In this document: positions 22,926 through 34,661 of the stretch, piece after piece
Numbering within the stretch: the stretch's first letter is position 1
Layout: every line of letters begins with the position of its first letter
Assembly: GCA_015680905.1 (NCBI GenBank)
Contig: CM027378.1
Location: forward strand, 4,030,001-4,094,000
Length of the DNA stretch: 64,000 nt
Source of the DNA: Coptis chinensis
Lineage: Eukaryota; Streptophyta; Magnoliopsida; Ranunculales; Ranunculaceae
Reading direction: 5' to 3'
The notes under the pieces: model-generated
Databases searched by the model: none
The model's input: only the letters and a program-made list of their open reading frames with translations
Told to the model about the DNA's origin: nothing
Program-made: the position numbers and the translations under genes

Positions 22926-25900
22926 TTTTCTTGGAGTTGCATCTTTTGTTTGGTTGCTTCATTTCAGTGAATTCTACTGTGGTCCATGAGGTTTGCTATT
23001 GATTAGTATGAGATGACTAATCCATCTGCTTCAATAGATTTTCGTCAGATGAATTCTAAGCTTGATCAGCTTATCTCTTTGGTTCAGAGTTCGTACTTGC
23101 GGAATTCTTGTATGCCTGTTGCTATGTCTGCCTCACGTACATATATTACTCCACGTCTCCACCTACTTGGGTCCTTGATTCAGGGGCTAGTGATCATATG
23201 ACAGGTGAGTCAAATTTATTTACATCAACTGCATCCAATACTGATAATCGATATGTACGTCTAGCTGACGGGTCATCCACCCCTATTATTAGTAAAGGTG
23301 AGATTCCCCTTTCATCATCTATTACGCTGCAGTCTGTCCTACATGTACCTGAACTTGCTCTGAATTTGTTATCGGTTAGTAGATTAGCAAAAAGTTTGAA
23401 CTGTGCAACAATTTTTCTTTCTGATTGTTGTCTTATAAAAGACTATGGTACGGGGGTAATTCTTGGCAGGGGGTTTGAGCATGATGGACTGTACTATTTT
23501 GGGGGATCCACCCCCTATGCCATCTACACCTATCACTGTATTGCAAGCATCTATGTTGCCAGAACAAGGTTCCCATGATTTCTCTTTACAGTCTGTGAGT
23601 TTGTGGCATGCTCGTTTAGGACATGTTAACTTTCAGTATCTTTGCTTGATGTTTCCTGATCTGATGAGAGCTTGCAAATCTTAGAAGTTTCATTGTCATA
23701 TATGTGAATTGTCTAAGCATACTTGTTCTACTTATATTTCTCGGATGCATCGCTCACCATGTGCATTTGATCTTATCCACTCAGATGTGTGGGGACCGTC
23801 TCTAGTGAACTCTTGGTCAGGGGATCGATATTATGTTACTTTTATTGATGATCATAGTCGATGTACTTGGGTCTATCTACTAAAGAAAAAAATCTGAGGT
23901 GCTTACCTCTTTTACCAAATTTCTTCAGATGATTAAGACTCAGTATAATGTTGTGGTTAGGGGCATTCGTTCTGACAATGCTAAAGAATATTTATCATAT
24001 ACTTTTGTGTCTCAATTGAATCAGTTGGGCATTATTCAACAATTTTCTAATACCTACACGCCTGAGTAGAATGGAGTTGCTGAACAAAAAAATTGGAGTC
24101 TCATGGCTATTGTTCGTTGTCTTTTGTCTGGCATGAATGTCCCAAAATCTTATTGGCATACGACTGTTCTCACTGCTGCGCATTTTCTCAACATCACTCC
24201 AAGTTGTGTTTTACATGGTAAATCCCCTCTCCATGTTCTTCATCCTGATAGAGTTTTATTTTCTATTGTTCCCAGAGTATTTGGTTGTGTGTGTTTCATG
24301 CAAAACCGGAGCCCTACTCGTACAAAGTTAGATGATAAAGCTATTAAATGTATCTTTCTAGGGTACACTCATTTCTCAAAAGGATATCGGTGTTATGATC
24401 ATTTAGCACGAAAGTTGTATTATACTATGGATGTTACATTTCTAGAGGATACACCTTTATTTGGAAGTAATCCCTCTTTATAGAGACCGCTTGTATCAGA
24501 TTCTTCTTTACCTGCGAAGGACACCTCTATCCCCGTTCGGCCTTTACTTGTGTTTGATAATGACTCTCATCCTTTTGAGGAGCAAAAACAGGTTTACCCT
24601 CAGGCTCCACCACCGCCACTTATGCCTGACTCCTTTGATTCGTGTCTATCTTCTTTGCAGACTTCTGATATTGTTGTTGAGCCGACTTCTACATATGAAT
24701 CACCAATTGCATCACCGGTACCGCCGCCACCACCACCACCACCATCTCGTAAGTCTTCATGGGACAGACATCCGATTGATCGTCTTATTACTACATGTTC
24801 TACTCACCATCCTATTAGTAAGTTTGTGTCTTATCAGGGGCTTTCTGATTCTTATCGAGCTTTCTTGGCTGGAACATCCTCTATCTCCATTCCTAGATCT
24901 GTTTCTGAAGCTTTGCGTGATCCCCACTAGGTTGCTGCAATGCAATCTGAAATGGAAGCACTGGACCGAAATAACACATGGGATATGGTTTCCCTACCAC
25001 TTGGTGAGAAAATAGTTCAATGTAAATGGGTGTTTTCTATTAAGTATTGTGCAGATGGTACTGTGAATCGTTACAAGGCACGGTTGGTTGCAAAGGGGTT
25101 TACTCAGATTCCTGGTAAGGATTTCGGTGATACATTTGCTCCAGTGGCTAAACTTTCCTCTGTGCGCCTCTTGATCTCTTTGGCATCATCTAATTCTTGG
25201 CCTCTGTATTAGTTGGACATCAAGAATGCTTTTCTCCATGGTAATCTCACTGAGACTATTTATATGAATCCTCCACCCGGTTTTTGCGGTGAGGGGAGTA
25301 TGTTGGGAAAGTGTGTTGTCTTCGGAAATCTCTATATGGGTTGAAACAGTCACCGCGTGCTTGGTTTTCCCGTTTAAGCCAGGTGGTATTGTCTCTTGGG
25401 TTCATACGCTGCCAATCTGATCATACTTGTTTTGTTCGAAAGAACACGTTTGGACACCGTGTCCTACTTCTTGTGTATGTTGATGATATTATAGTTACAG
25501 GCGATGACATTCCTGGTATTGCTCAGGTGAAATTTGATCTGAGTAAGGCATTTGATGTGAAATATTTGGGTCATCTTCGCTATTTCTTAGGTATTGAGGT
25601 AGCACGTTCTCGACATGGGATATCTCTTTCTCAGAGGAAGTATATTCTAGACTTGTTGAAGGACACGGGCATGCTAGGTTGTAGGCCAGCATTGTCACCT
25701 ATGGATCCTAATACAAAGCTCTCATCTGAGTCTGGAGAATTGCTTTTTGATCCATCTCAGTATCAGCGTTTGGTTGGGAGATTGATTTACTTGACTAACA
25801 CCAGGCCTGATGAAGCCTTTGCGGTTAGCGTTGTTAGTCAATTTATGCATGCTCCTCGTACATCTCACTTGGATGTTGTTTATCATATCTTGAGATACCT

Positions 25901-26652
25901 CAAGTCATGTCCAGGACTTGGTTTGTTTTATGCATCAGGTAGACAGTCGGGGTTGTCTTGTTATACTGATGCAGACTATGCTGGTTCCAAGACAGATAGA
26001 CGATCGACATCTGGTTTATGTACTTTCTTTGGGTCACACTTGATATCTTGGAAGAGTAAGAAACAAAATGTTACTTCCAGATCTTCTATAGAGGCCAAAT
26101 ATCGTGCGATGGCTCAAGGGACTTGTGAGCTTATCTGGCTACGTTCGCTCTATGATGAGTTAGGCTTTCCAGGAGGACCTTCTTCCACGTTGCTCTGTGA
26201 TAACAATTCAGCCATAATGCTTGCTTCCGATTCTGTGCTTCATGAGCAAACGAAGCATATTGAAGTAGATATACATTTTATACGAGAGAAGGTCAAAGCT
26301 AGTGTTATTGTTCTAGTGTTTGTTCGATCGGTAGACCAAACAACATATATTTTCACCAAGCCAGTTGGACCCTCATTACTCAAGCGTTCCATTGTCAAGC
26401 TGGGCTTGATGAATATCTTCGCTCCAGCTTGAGGGGGCGTGTTGGAGAATATATGAGATATTCTCTTTGATTTCATTGGTTATTCTTTCCATATTTGTAA
26501 CATAGGATATTTTAGTATTTAGGAAACTTTGTCATCTTCTGCATTATAAAAGATTGGCCTCTATCTTTGTTCTTGACAAGCCTTTACAATTACATTACAA
26601 TTGCATTTACAATTTAAATCAGCCTATGCGTTTCTCACTAAGTAAGACAACA
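22926..26652 (+). mobile_element. Ty1/copia retrotransposon 1, 5'-truncated
   Basis: The order is gag tail, protease, integrase, reverse transcriptase, RNase H, then a purine tract GAGGGGGCG and the start of a 3' LTR at 26440 (TGTTGGAGAATAT). No 5' LTR or primer site is found upstream; the DNA there is Helitron. The 3' LTR probably ends near AACA at 26652, but without the partner LTR this limit is uncertain. Confidence 0.85.
23013..26432 (+). pseudogene. copia 1 gag-pol, many nonsense and frameshift changes
   Basis: Landmarks in order: protease VLDSGASDHMTG (about 23,175); gag-pre-integrase LWHARLGHVNF; integrase HSDVWGP and VTFIDDHSRCTW, then NGVAEQ; reverse transcriptase CKWVFSIKY and [12 protein letters not shown], then LLVYVDDIIVTGDD (about 25,470); RNase H CYTDADYAGSKTDRRST and SSIEAKYRAMAQGT, ending near KHIEVDIHFIRE. 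The last 373 codons (25,311-26,432) are open. Upstream, several TAG stops stand where CAG or TGG is expected (before NGVAEQ, before LDIKNAF, before VAAMQSEME), a pattern that suggests methylation-linked C-to-T decay. A proline-rich spacer lies at about 24,700. Confidence 0.9.
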
Positions 26653-27652
26653 TATCTTTCTCCTCCTCTTTCAACCCTTTGTCTGTGAAAAAGCCATGGA
26701 AGCTTCATTTAGATGCTGCTTCTCAGCTGTTTATCTGGAAATTATACATAGGTGGACTTCCTACCGGGGATGTTCTACATAAGTTCAAATTCAAAGGAGA
26801 TATAACTTGCTCCTTCTGCCAAAGATGTATTAAAACTGCTACACATGTTTTTTTCTCCTGTAAATGGGTTAAGATGATGTGGTATGTCTCAAATGCCATG
26901 CTGGATATTAATGCTCACTCTGATTGGGAAGTTAAAGATTGGGTAAATCAGTTCATCTGCTGGTGCTCCTCTAAGGATGAAGATACATGCAGAAGAGGCT
27001 ATCTGTGTCTCCATCTTTTATATGAACTTTGGCTGGCCAGAAATAAAGCTAGGATGGAATTCAAGCCTATAGATTTAAAATATATTTTGAACTTGTTTGA
27101 TATGAAAAGAGAAAGGAATAGCTCTGCTTTTCTCTCTATCTCTTATGTTGCTCAACCTTTATCTTTTAATATTAACTTTTGGTCTCCACCCTCCCCTCCA
27201 TAGATTAAAGTTAATTTTGATGCTGCTTTTGACAGATCCCATTTTAGTGCGGCTGTAGGGGCTGCTGCTCGAGATGCTGAGGGAGTCATTCTTGGAGCTG
27301 CGATTATAAGATTTTTTGCCAGTGATCCTGAGCAGGCAGAGATGATAGGAGCTGAAGTTGCAATCCTGTTGGCTCTAAGATTAAACCTTTCTTTTGTAAT
27401 TTTGGAGGGAGACTGCCAATCCCTGATGTCAGCTCTCAAAGCTTGTAATAGATCTCTTCTAGGGTGGAACTCCTTTTCTGTTTTTTCTTGGGTTAGTCTT
27501 ACCTGGGAATGGTTTGGCTCATGGTCTGGCATCCTGGGACTCACAACATATTTCTGGTAGGCACTCTCCATGTAATCTCGAGTCTGTAAACTCTATTTTC
27601 ACCCTTTAAATATAATAGGGAGATGGTTTATCCAAAAATAAAAATAAAATAG
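26653..27652 (+). mobile_element. LINE (non-LTR retrotransposon) 3' fragment
   Basis: The first frame (26,679-27,203) reads FIWKLYIGGLPTGDVLHKF, then CSFCQRCIKTATHVFFSC and MMWYVS, which matches the zinc-binding zf-RVT region after LINE reverse transcriptases. After one TAG the frame continues IKVNFDAAFDRSHFSAAVGA and LEGDCQSLMSALKAC, an RNase H domain of the plant LINE type (RVT_3). The end is an A-rich tail, AAAAATAAAAATAAAAT, at about 27,636-27,652. Endonuclease and the reverse transcriptase core are missing, as in 5'-truncated insertions. It abuts the truncated DUF724 copy. Confidence 0.82.
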
Positions 27653-28500
27653 GCACGGTTTCCCTTGAAACGGGATGCATTGTTGGTCAGGAAGTGACCA
27701 CGTTTTTAACTGCTTCCCTCTTAGCATTTTCTTCTCTTTCTGCAGTACTTATAAGCCTTGACCGCTTCCTTGATGCTCAATCTTTTGAATATTGTCCCTT
27801 TCTCTCCATGCACATTGTGCATATCTTTCCCTTTCCCTTCGAGATAGAAACTAAATTCACTAAAGCTTAATGATAGGGATATGAAAACAATGAAAAGCTT
27901 GACATAATAGTTACCTAGTGAAAATATAAAATTGCGTTTGTTGGTGCTGAAAGGCATAAAAGGCTGGCGTAGGAAACAATTGATCTTGTGAAGTGTCAAA
28001 TGAATGTTTGTCTTTGTCCATTCTCTGTTCATTTATATATAGTAAAGCAAAAGAACATTGTACCCCCACGCCAATTTTATGTATAACATTACTAATAAAA
28101 CTGATTACGATATGAATATCTCATGAATCAAGAACAATAACAACGGAAAAAACAACGATAAGTTCAGAGCAATTTGATAATGATTTGAAATATTATTAAT
28201 GCTAGTGTGTATTGCAAAAGTAGTCAAAGCTCAGTTCTTTCATACCTGAGTAGACTACTAGACTGTATGGGAGTATATATGGGACTATAATTTGCCTTGC
28301 CTTAATTGGTTGGTGCTAACATTCTTATGTGTGAAGAATAACCTGATCATTATTTCCAGTGGTTTATAATGTCAATTGCAGTATTGCTATAACAATAGTA
28401 TGATATACCAGTATTTGTAATTTGTATCCAGCGGCTTCCCCCAGTTAGCAGAATCACTTTTTTGTTCGTCCTGTTTTTCTTACTACTTGCCATCTGATAT
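27653..28500 (-). pseudogene. Truncated third copy of the DUF724 5' region
   Basis: This segment is similar to 19,544-20,290, the exon 1 and upstream region of DUF724 copy A. Shared blocks include CCCTTGAAAC, GAAGTGACCACG, TTCTCTTTCTGCAGTA, TTTCCCTTTCCCTTCGAG and TTATTTCCAGTGGTTTATAA. The frame is disrupted: the start and the QRARREREK repeat are lost, and only phrases such as KRLSIKEAVKAY survive in a shifted frame. No DUF724 domain is attached. It lies just beyond the 3' end of copy B, as expected for the middle gene of an old three-gene tandem array that was mostly deleted or replaced by the transposons at 20.5-27.6 kb. Confidence 0.75.
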
Positions 28501-28929
28501 GGACGACACCATATTGTATTAAATATTGTCACAAGAGAAGCTTCGGTCACTACCACTTAGACCAAAGTGTGTCAGGGATGGAGTTCGGACTTCGGAGTGA
28601 ACTATTTTACTGAAGAGTGATTGAGAGTTGAGACCGCTATCCTATAAAAGGAGAGAGCTACTGTAAAGTCCCAGGCCAAATCTGATTATTTATCCAAGCC
28701 TAACAATAAAAACTACTTTAAGCTAGTAATAGAAATTAATCGAGAGGATATTCAAAATGTGCCAAATCACTTGCACCAAAAACTATAAACATCAGTTACC
28801 AAAAAAAAAAACTATAAACATCATTAGAACAGATTGACTCATAACATCTATTACAAATTATGTGCAAATTTCAAGTTTCCATGACTTTTTTCCTCCATCG
28901 CTTCAAGAGTCCTTTCACGACACGGAAAT

Positions 28930-31900
28930 TCACCGCTTCTTGTTAATTTCTGTCAGAAATTCTTGAAGATCCCTAAGTTTCTCATCCATTTCATTCTCTA
29001 GTGATGTTATTGATTCTTTTTCTTCATGATCTTTCTGAATCATCTTCCCTTCGGCTTGCTTCAACTCCTCATCAAGTTGTACTACCCTATCTCTGATTGT
29101 TAGCAGCTTCTTTATGCGAGCTCGTATTCTATGAACATTAAATCCATTGGCTTCCAACTCAATAAGAGACTCTAGTATATGTTCAAAAGTGCTATTAGGT
29201 TCATCAAGTTGGGCTTTGCTTACTTTGTCAGCCAAAGTCGCAAAGCTTACCATATAACCTAGAGCCTGTCCTTCACGAAGTAACTCATTAACTTTTTGTA
29301 AGGGTCGAAAATGAGGATGTTGGGGCATCAAACGAAATACTTCCAAGGACTCCACATTCCCCCACACAGAATAGCTCTTCGTAAAGGGAAAAGTTCTGTT
29401 CTCCACCATTACCTCATCACTGCTCTGATCAACCAAGAATGCTTGCATAACCGTCTCCGTTTCTCCATTTTCAAAGGCCTTGTAACATTGGTTTCCAGAA
29501 TTTGAATGTCCTTCCAAACTTGATGAACACTTGGTCAAACACAAAGGCTTTTGATTTTCAAGGCCATGCATTGATGCTTCTCTCAAGGTAATTGGCAACT
29601 TTGACTGGGAAGTAAGTCGATTAACAGGTGCATCTCCTGCAAAAGGCAAGGGTTGGTTAAATACACCTGCATTTTCTGTCAATGTGAAATTCCTTGTGAT
29701 GTACACTGTTTGAAGTTTGAACAACATCAGTAATCAGTAAATCATTAATGTGTCTATGGATAGCTTGGTTTATAATCTACAAAATGGCAGAAGTTATCAG
29801 AACCATACCATATTCTGAGTTTTGGTTAGGAATCACAAACACATGAAATGTAAAAGGGTTCAATACTCAGCTTGTTAGTGACAGAAACAACAGAACATTG
29901 CTGTGTTACATGGACACACCATATTTCATAAATAATCCGTGTCGGATATGTCATGTATCCGCATGTCCGTGTCAGACACACACGGACACATGTTCTATGT
30001 GATATACCTCAATTTTTGATATTTCCCACCCCTTCAGACACTTCGTATCCGTGTCAGTGTGGCTTAGGAACATTGTATCTTTTTCATTCCAACTACTAGT
30101 ATCTAACTCCAGTTTGAGTAATTATGCAATCACAAGGACCTTTTATCTTCCAACTGATGCTTATAACTAAGAAAAAAGATTATATCCATGAAACACTACA
30201 GACCTTCTGTTGAAGCTTCAGAAACCATTCCTTCTAGCTGCTCTCCTATTTCAGTAATGGTAGTTGTCTGCTTTCTTTCCCCTCCTTTCTGTGGTTCGAC
30301 CTCCTGTGCAAAGTAAAGGAACATATCATAAAGCACCACTTATTAGGAATAATTATTCATAGAAGCATCTGACTTACATTCGAAACCAAGCTTTTCAGGC
30401 AAATCGATGAGGATTGAATAAGAATCTTTTGTAAGCTCTGGAGTTGAGTTTGGGAAGGATCACATTTTTCTCCTTCTCTGATGTTGGAATGTGGGGACAA
30501 GCTAAAGTGAACAACTGCTGGGTCATTAAAACACCTGTCAGAATCTAAAACAGTGCTAATCTTCTCCAGACCAGAACTCAGCGTTGGATGTTCATTCAAT
30601 TCAACTAATGGACTAGACATGATATTGATTGAACTTTGAATCTTGTCTTGCTTCTCTGGAAGAGGAGCTGCTTCTCCCTTTGTGTTTGGGGTGACCACAT
30701 CCAAAGATGTCTCTGACTCAGTCATGGATCTGATGGGTATTATTCCTTTGGGACGAGTTGTCAGAGACAAGGAACCCTCAGTCACTTCTTCTCTCTTTGA
30801 CTTACTGCAAGGTGGTAATAACTCGGGTTCTCCTTCGGGAACTGCTTGTTTGGTATTCATCCTTCCTGGACTTAATTGATTGGAAGTACGGTTTCTTAAG
30901 TCAATGTTGCTGACTTGTAACGACTGTACCAGATCAGTTTTTCTAAGATCACCTTGATATTGCTTTAAGGCTATGTTCTGTAAGAAAAGCTCAACATTAC
31001 ATTAAAATCAAGTGATATAGTATCTGTGAGTCTTGTGATGCAATTCATAAAGTATCATTCTCCAAAACTTAGAAATTTCATGGACGGGAGATCAAATACA
31101 CGAAATTTCATACCATATTGAACACAGACAGCTTGTACAGACTGAGAGCAGGAATATGATATAAATAGCGACTAATTTTATGCAACTTTGTCAGTTTTCT
31201 TGCTTGACCAGATATTCCAAATTATTTTGTTTCTCCAGCATTTCAAGACGTTTTCATTATTTGATTTATTTCTCCTAATGCTTTCGGTTTAAGAATATGC
31301 AATACTAAAATAGCCCGGGAGATTCTTAACTAAAAATAGCGAGAGTCAAAATATCAAGCCACACACCAAATATTTTGCGATCTAAGTAGGTCCTACACAT
31401 TGTCAATAAAAGTGTTTCTTGAGATAAATTGTACTACTGATGTCCATGCCTACCAGCATTACAATTTTATTTTGCTTATGATTAAAAACAAGTTGTTGTT
31501 GGAGGCGGTAAAATGAGGACACATTATCATGCATGATTTATGTTTTATGTTTGAAGTTGTTATAGTCAGTTGGTCTACTTTTGACAATACAGTCATTCAG
31601 CATGGAGCATCTGAAGGATACTTACAACATTGAGATAAAACACAGAACAACATGCATCTGACCAGAATCCTATCATTCATATGAAGCACTGTCAAATAAG
31701 CATCCAACTTTATACTTCCATTAAGACGTGCAGTCCATTCCATAATACAATGCAAAGTCAAATAACATATAAGCACATCTACTCCATAAATAAGCATGTT
31801 AAAAACAATTATGACAAAATAAAAATGTAAATAGTAACACCTTATCTTTAGAAGCTTCAGCCATGCAATTTATATTCCTCACATCGATCTTGCTGCACCA

Positions 31901-33167
31901 TTTCGGCAAAACATAGTAATATCTTATTTTCTTAAAAATAAACTAAGCAACCACAGTGCAATGAATATAAAAAGAACAAATGATTATGCACATATGAAGA
32001 AAATACTACAGAAAGAACAAAAGAATTAATGACTATGATGCATTGTTGGAAGTTAAAGTAGTCTTGACATAGTTACTGCAAGTACGTACATGAAGAAATA
32101 AAAGTGTAAATGGCTTACATGCTTATACAGTTCATCGGGGATGAGGTGTCAACTCTCAGCAACGGAGGAGGACTTCTGTCACTGGAAACAAACTTAATTT
32201 TGTCAGCTAAAGATATTCGAGTTCCAACCTTAGATGCTTCAAATGGTCCTTTTCTCACAGAACGATAGGCGACTAAAAGAAAGATAAGAGATCAATAGGC
32301 TGTAAAGGATATAAAAAAAAGTGTCAACACTCACATGTTAATTTGGTTCATTGATGTAATAGGACTCGGTGCAACAACAGGAGATTGCGGTAGTGTAAGT
32401 AGCTCGGGACTGTAAGTTGTCATCCTTCCGTTTGGAAGATGGTGCATTGTTGGTTCATAATTGACCACATTTTCGGCGGCTTCCCTCTCAACATTTTCTT
32501 CTCTTGCTGCAGAACTTGATAAGCATTGATCGTTCAGGTGACGTTGTTTCTTCTCCCTTTCCCTTCGAGCACGTTGTCCTAAGACATACTTTGATAAGTT
32601 TTGCTCATTCGTCGTGATTTTCCTCTTATCATTTTCTTCTTTTTCTGCAGAACTCAATAAGCCTTGACCGTTCACCTCACAATCATTCTTCTCCCTTTCC
32701 TTTTGAGCATGTTGTCCTAACACACACTTTGACAAGTATTGCTCATTCGTTACAGTTATACTCTTATCATATTTTTCTTTTGCTGCAGAACTTGATGAGC
32801 CTTGACCGCTCACTTCACGTTCATTCTTCTCCCTTTCCCTTCGAGCACGCTGTCCTAACACATGCTTTGACAAATGCTGCTCATTCGTCACAGTTATACT
32901 CTTATCATATATTTTTTTTGCTGCAGAACTTGATGAGCCTTGACAGTTCACTTCACGTTCATTCTTCTCCCTTTCCCTTCGAGCACGTTGTCCTAACACA
33001 TGCTTTGATAAGTGCTGCTCAATTGTAGTGGACACACTCTTATCATTTTCTTCTCTTGTTGTAGAACTTAATAGGCCTTTTTCACCGTTCAGTTGACATT
33101 GATTCTTCTCCCTTTCCCTTGGAGCGTCTTGTTCCAACACATGCTTTGATAAGTATAGCTCATTCAT
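28930..33167 (-). CDS. DUF724 protein with N-terminal QRARREREK repeats, copy B (about 808 aa)
   Basis: Minus-strand exons: 32335-33167, 32119-32253, 31841-31892, 30378-30977, 30204-30303, 28930-29636. All junctions are GT-AG with matching phases and no internal stop. Residues 1-232 are five repeats of about 46 aa centred on LSKHVLGQRARREREKNE; residues about 278-570 are a Ser/Pro/Lys-rich linker containing EVTEGSLSLTTRP; residues about 655-800 are DUF724 (FPFTKSYSVWGNVESLEVFR, MPQHPHFRPL, REGQALGYMVSF, a coiled coil with ARIKKLLTIRDRV). DUF724 is a plant family of unknown biochemistry, usually paired with N-terminal Agenet (Tudor-like) domains. Here the Agenet part is absent and replaced by basic, probably helical repeats. 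I do not recognise the repeats and assign them no function. The ATG at 33167 is the first in frame and aligns with the start of copy A. Confidence 0.85.
29901..30067 (+). mobile_element. hAT-like MITE, 167 bp, perfect 8-bp target duplication (copy 2)
   Basis: GAACATTG flanks it at 29893-29900 and 30068-30075. Its ends, CTGTGTTACATG and CTAAGCCACACTGACACGG (reverse-complemented), match the copy at 11205-11354. It lies in intron 5 of DUF724 copy B. The same intron of copy A (near 16,510) has a single GAATATTG, that is, an empty site. Confidence 0.87.
32472..33167 (-). repeat. Five coding tandem repeats (138 nt) in DUF724 copy B exon 1
   Basis: The units start at residues 1, 49, 95, 141 and 187. 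Units 2 and 3 are nearly identical (NEQHLSKHVLGQRARREREK); units 1, 4 and 5 are more diverged. All keep frame. Copy A has only about two, related to units 1 and 5, so the inner units look like a recent expansion. Confidence 0.9.
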
Positions 33168-34563
33168 CGGAGATACGTCTATCTGTTTCGTTCATCTGAG
33201 TATGCCCAATTTTAGAAACACTGAAATTGGAGCGAAAAAAAACCAACAGCGACGCTCAAAACCACCACAATTAGTTCAGCGCAACTTGATAACCATTTAA
33301 CTCAAAATGCCGTGTCCCTGCCCTGTTTCAGCCGTACCCATGAAACACAGATTTCAACTCTTAATATAAACAAGCCCATTACAAAAGAATCACCAAACTC
33401 ATAGATCCACAGTTTACAAAACTCATGTTAGTCCATTACATAAAACTATCAAACTTGTCGGAAGGAAGTTATACAGTTGTACCACATCCTTACAACCACT
33501 ACAAGTCGAGGGTTCAGTTAATCGGTTCCAAACTCGAACTCTTGTCCTCTTATTCACAGCGAATGCAGGTAACATTTAAAACGGAGTCAGTGCACCCCAA
33601 GGCTAAGGCGGTAATCTATAGTGAAAAACTGAAAATAATTGCAGGGCTTTGTCAAAGGAGTTCCTAAGGCCGCCCAAGTTCTTAATTAGAAACCTAACAC
33701 CCTTACGCATAGGTATATCTCGTATACATGCTTCTCTAATAATGTTTTATCTTTTAGCTCAAACATGAATTAATGTGTTATCAAAGAACCAGTAAGCTCT
33801 TCTACTTCCAGTGTTAGGGTAAGTACGTAGAATGTACTCAAAACCCAAACAAATGTGAAGTAGAAATTGAATGGTTATGGTTTTAAACAACAAAGGGATC
33901 CACTTGGTGCATTAAAAAATCCTTGGGGTGTGAATTAAATAATCTATAATGTCCTAGTCATTATATACAAGTTTCCTTTTAGCTCTGAGTTAGTAAAGTA
34001 ATAATTAGACATACAAACAGAACAAAAAATCCTACCTTCAAAACTGAGAAAAGAAAACTTACCAGAAAGTTTTTTTTTAGTTTCCTTTATTTGCAGAATC
34101 AGCATTTACGTAGTTTTGTTTGTCCTATTTTTTCCATTTTATATTTTTCAACCAAAGCTTTTTCTATAACCATGGCCCCAGGATCTCCACTTTAATGGAC
34201 CTACTACACATAACAAAGGCCCGATATGTGTTGATACATATGAAAGAGAGTCAAAGCTAAATTGTCAATGGTTTTGAGAAAATGGGTACAACCGTACAAC
34301 TGATTGTTACAAAATTTGGCAATGAAAAGTATTAAAGTATTGATCGAATTGCTCAATTCTGATATTAACCGACTCAAAATTGTTGTGAAGAGGTTCGCTA
34401 ATGTTGCTGTTAAGTTAAGTGGTGGACGTGGGTTTGTTCACCATATTATGAATTGCGCGAACTATGCCCCTTTAGACATGAGTCGAATTATGTTTCTAAA
34501 ATTCAAGGGCCCGATTAGAAGCCCATAAATTGATTAGCACATAAAAAAAATAAAAAACAAAAA
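33168..34563. other. Upstream region of DUF724 copy B, no other gene
   Basis: Probable promoter and leader of the minus-strand gene. Frames here are short and match nothing known. No transposon ends were recognised. Confidence 0.45.
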
Positions 34564-34661
34564 TGGGGATGCAGGGATTCGAACCCTGAATTTCCAGTCC
34601 TAAAGTCGGAAGCACAAGCAGGCTAAGGCATATAATCAGCAGTATTTTGCGCTACATCCCC
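34564..34661 (-). tRNA. tRNA-like Pol III unit, anticodon not assignable
   Basis: On the minus strand GGGGATG pairs perfectly with CATCCCC as a 7-bp acceptor stem with discriminator A. The T arm CAGGG-TTCGAAT-CCCTG is perfect, and box B, GGTTCGAATCC, fits the consensus. A box A-like TAGCGCAAAATACTG follows the acceptor stem. A T-rich run, TTTTTGTTTTTT, immediately downstream suits Pol III termination. At 98 nt it is longer than a simple tRNA. I could not fold a standard D arm or a 5-bp anticodon stem, so it may be a degenerate, intron-bearing or organelle-derived tRNA gene, or the head of a SINE-like element. Confidence 0.5.

Noticed and set aside
24461..25015. 184-codon Leu/His-rich frame in copia 1
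   Set aside because: It is an out-of-frame shadow of the proline-rich spacer and reverse transcriptase start.
26440..26652. A second LTR of copia 1 upstream of 23,000
   Set aside because: No TGTTGGAGAATAT-like sequence was found there; the region is Helitron helicase.
32472..33167. Regularly spaced direct repeats that could suggest a CRISPR-like array
   Set aside because: The repeats are contiguous, coding and in frame, with no unique spacers, and the genome is plant nuclear DNA.
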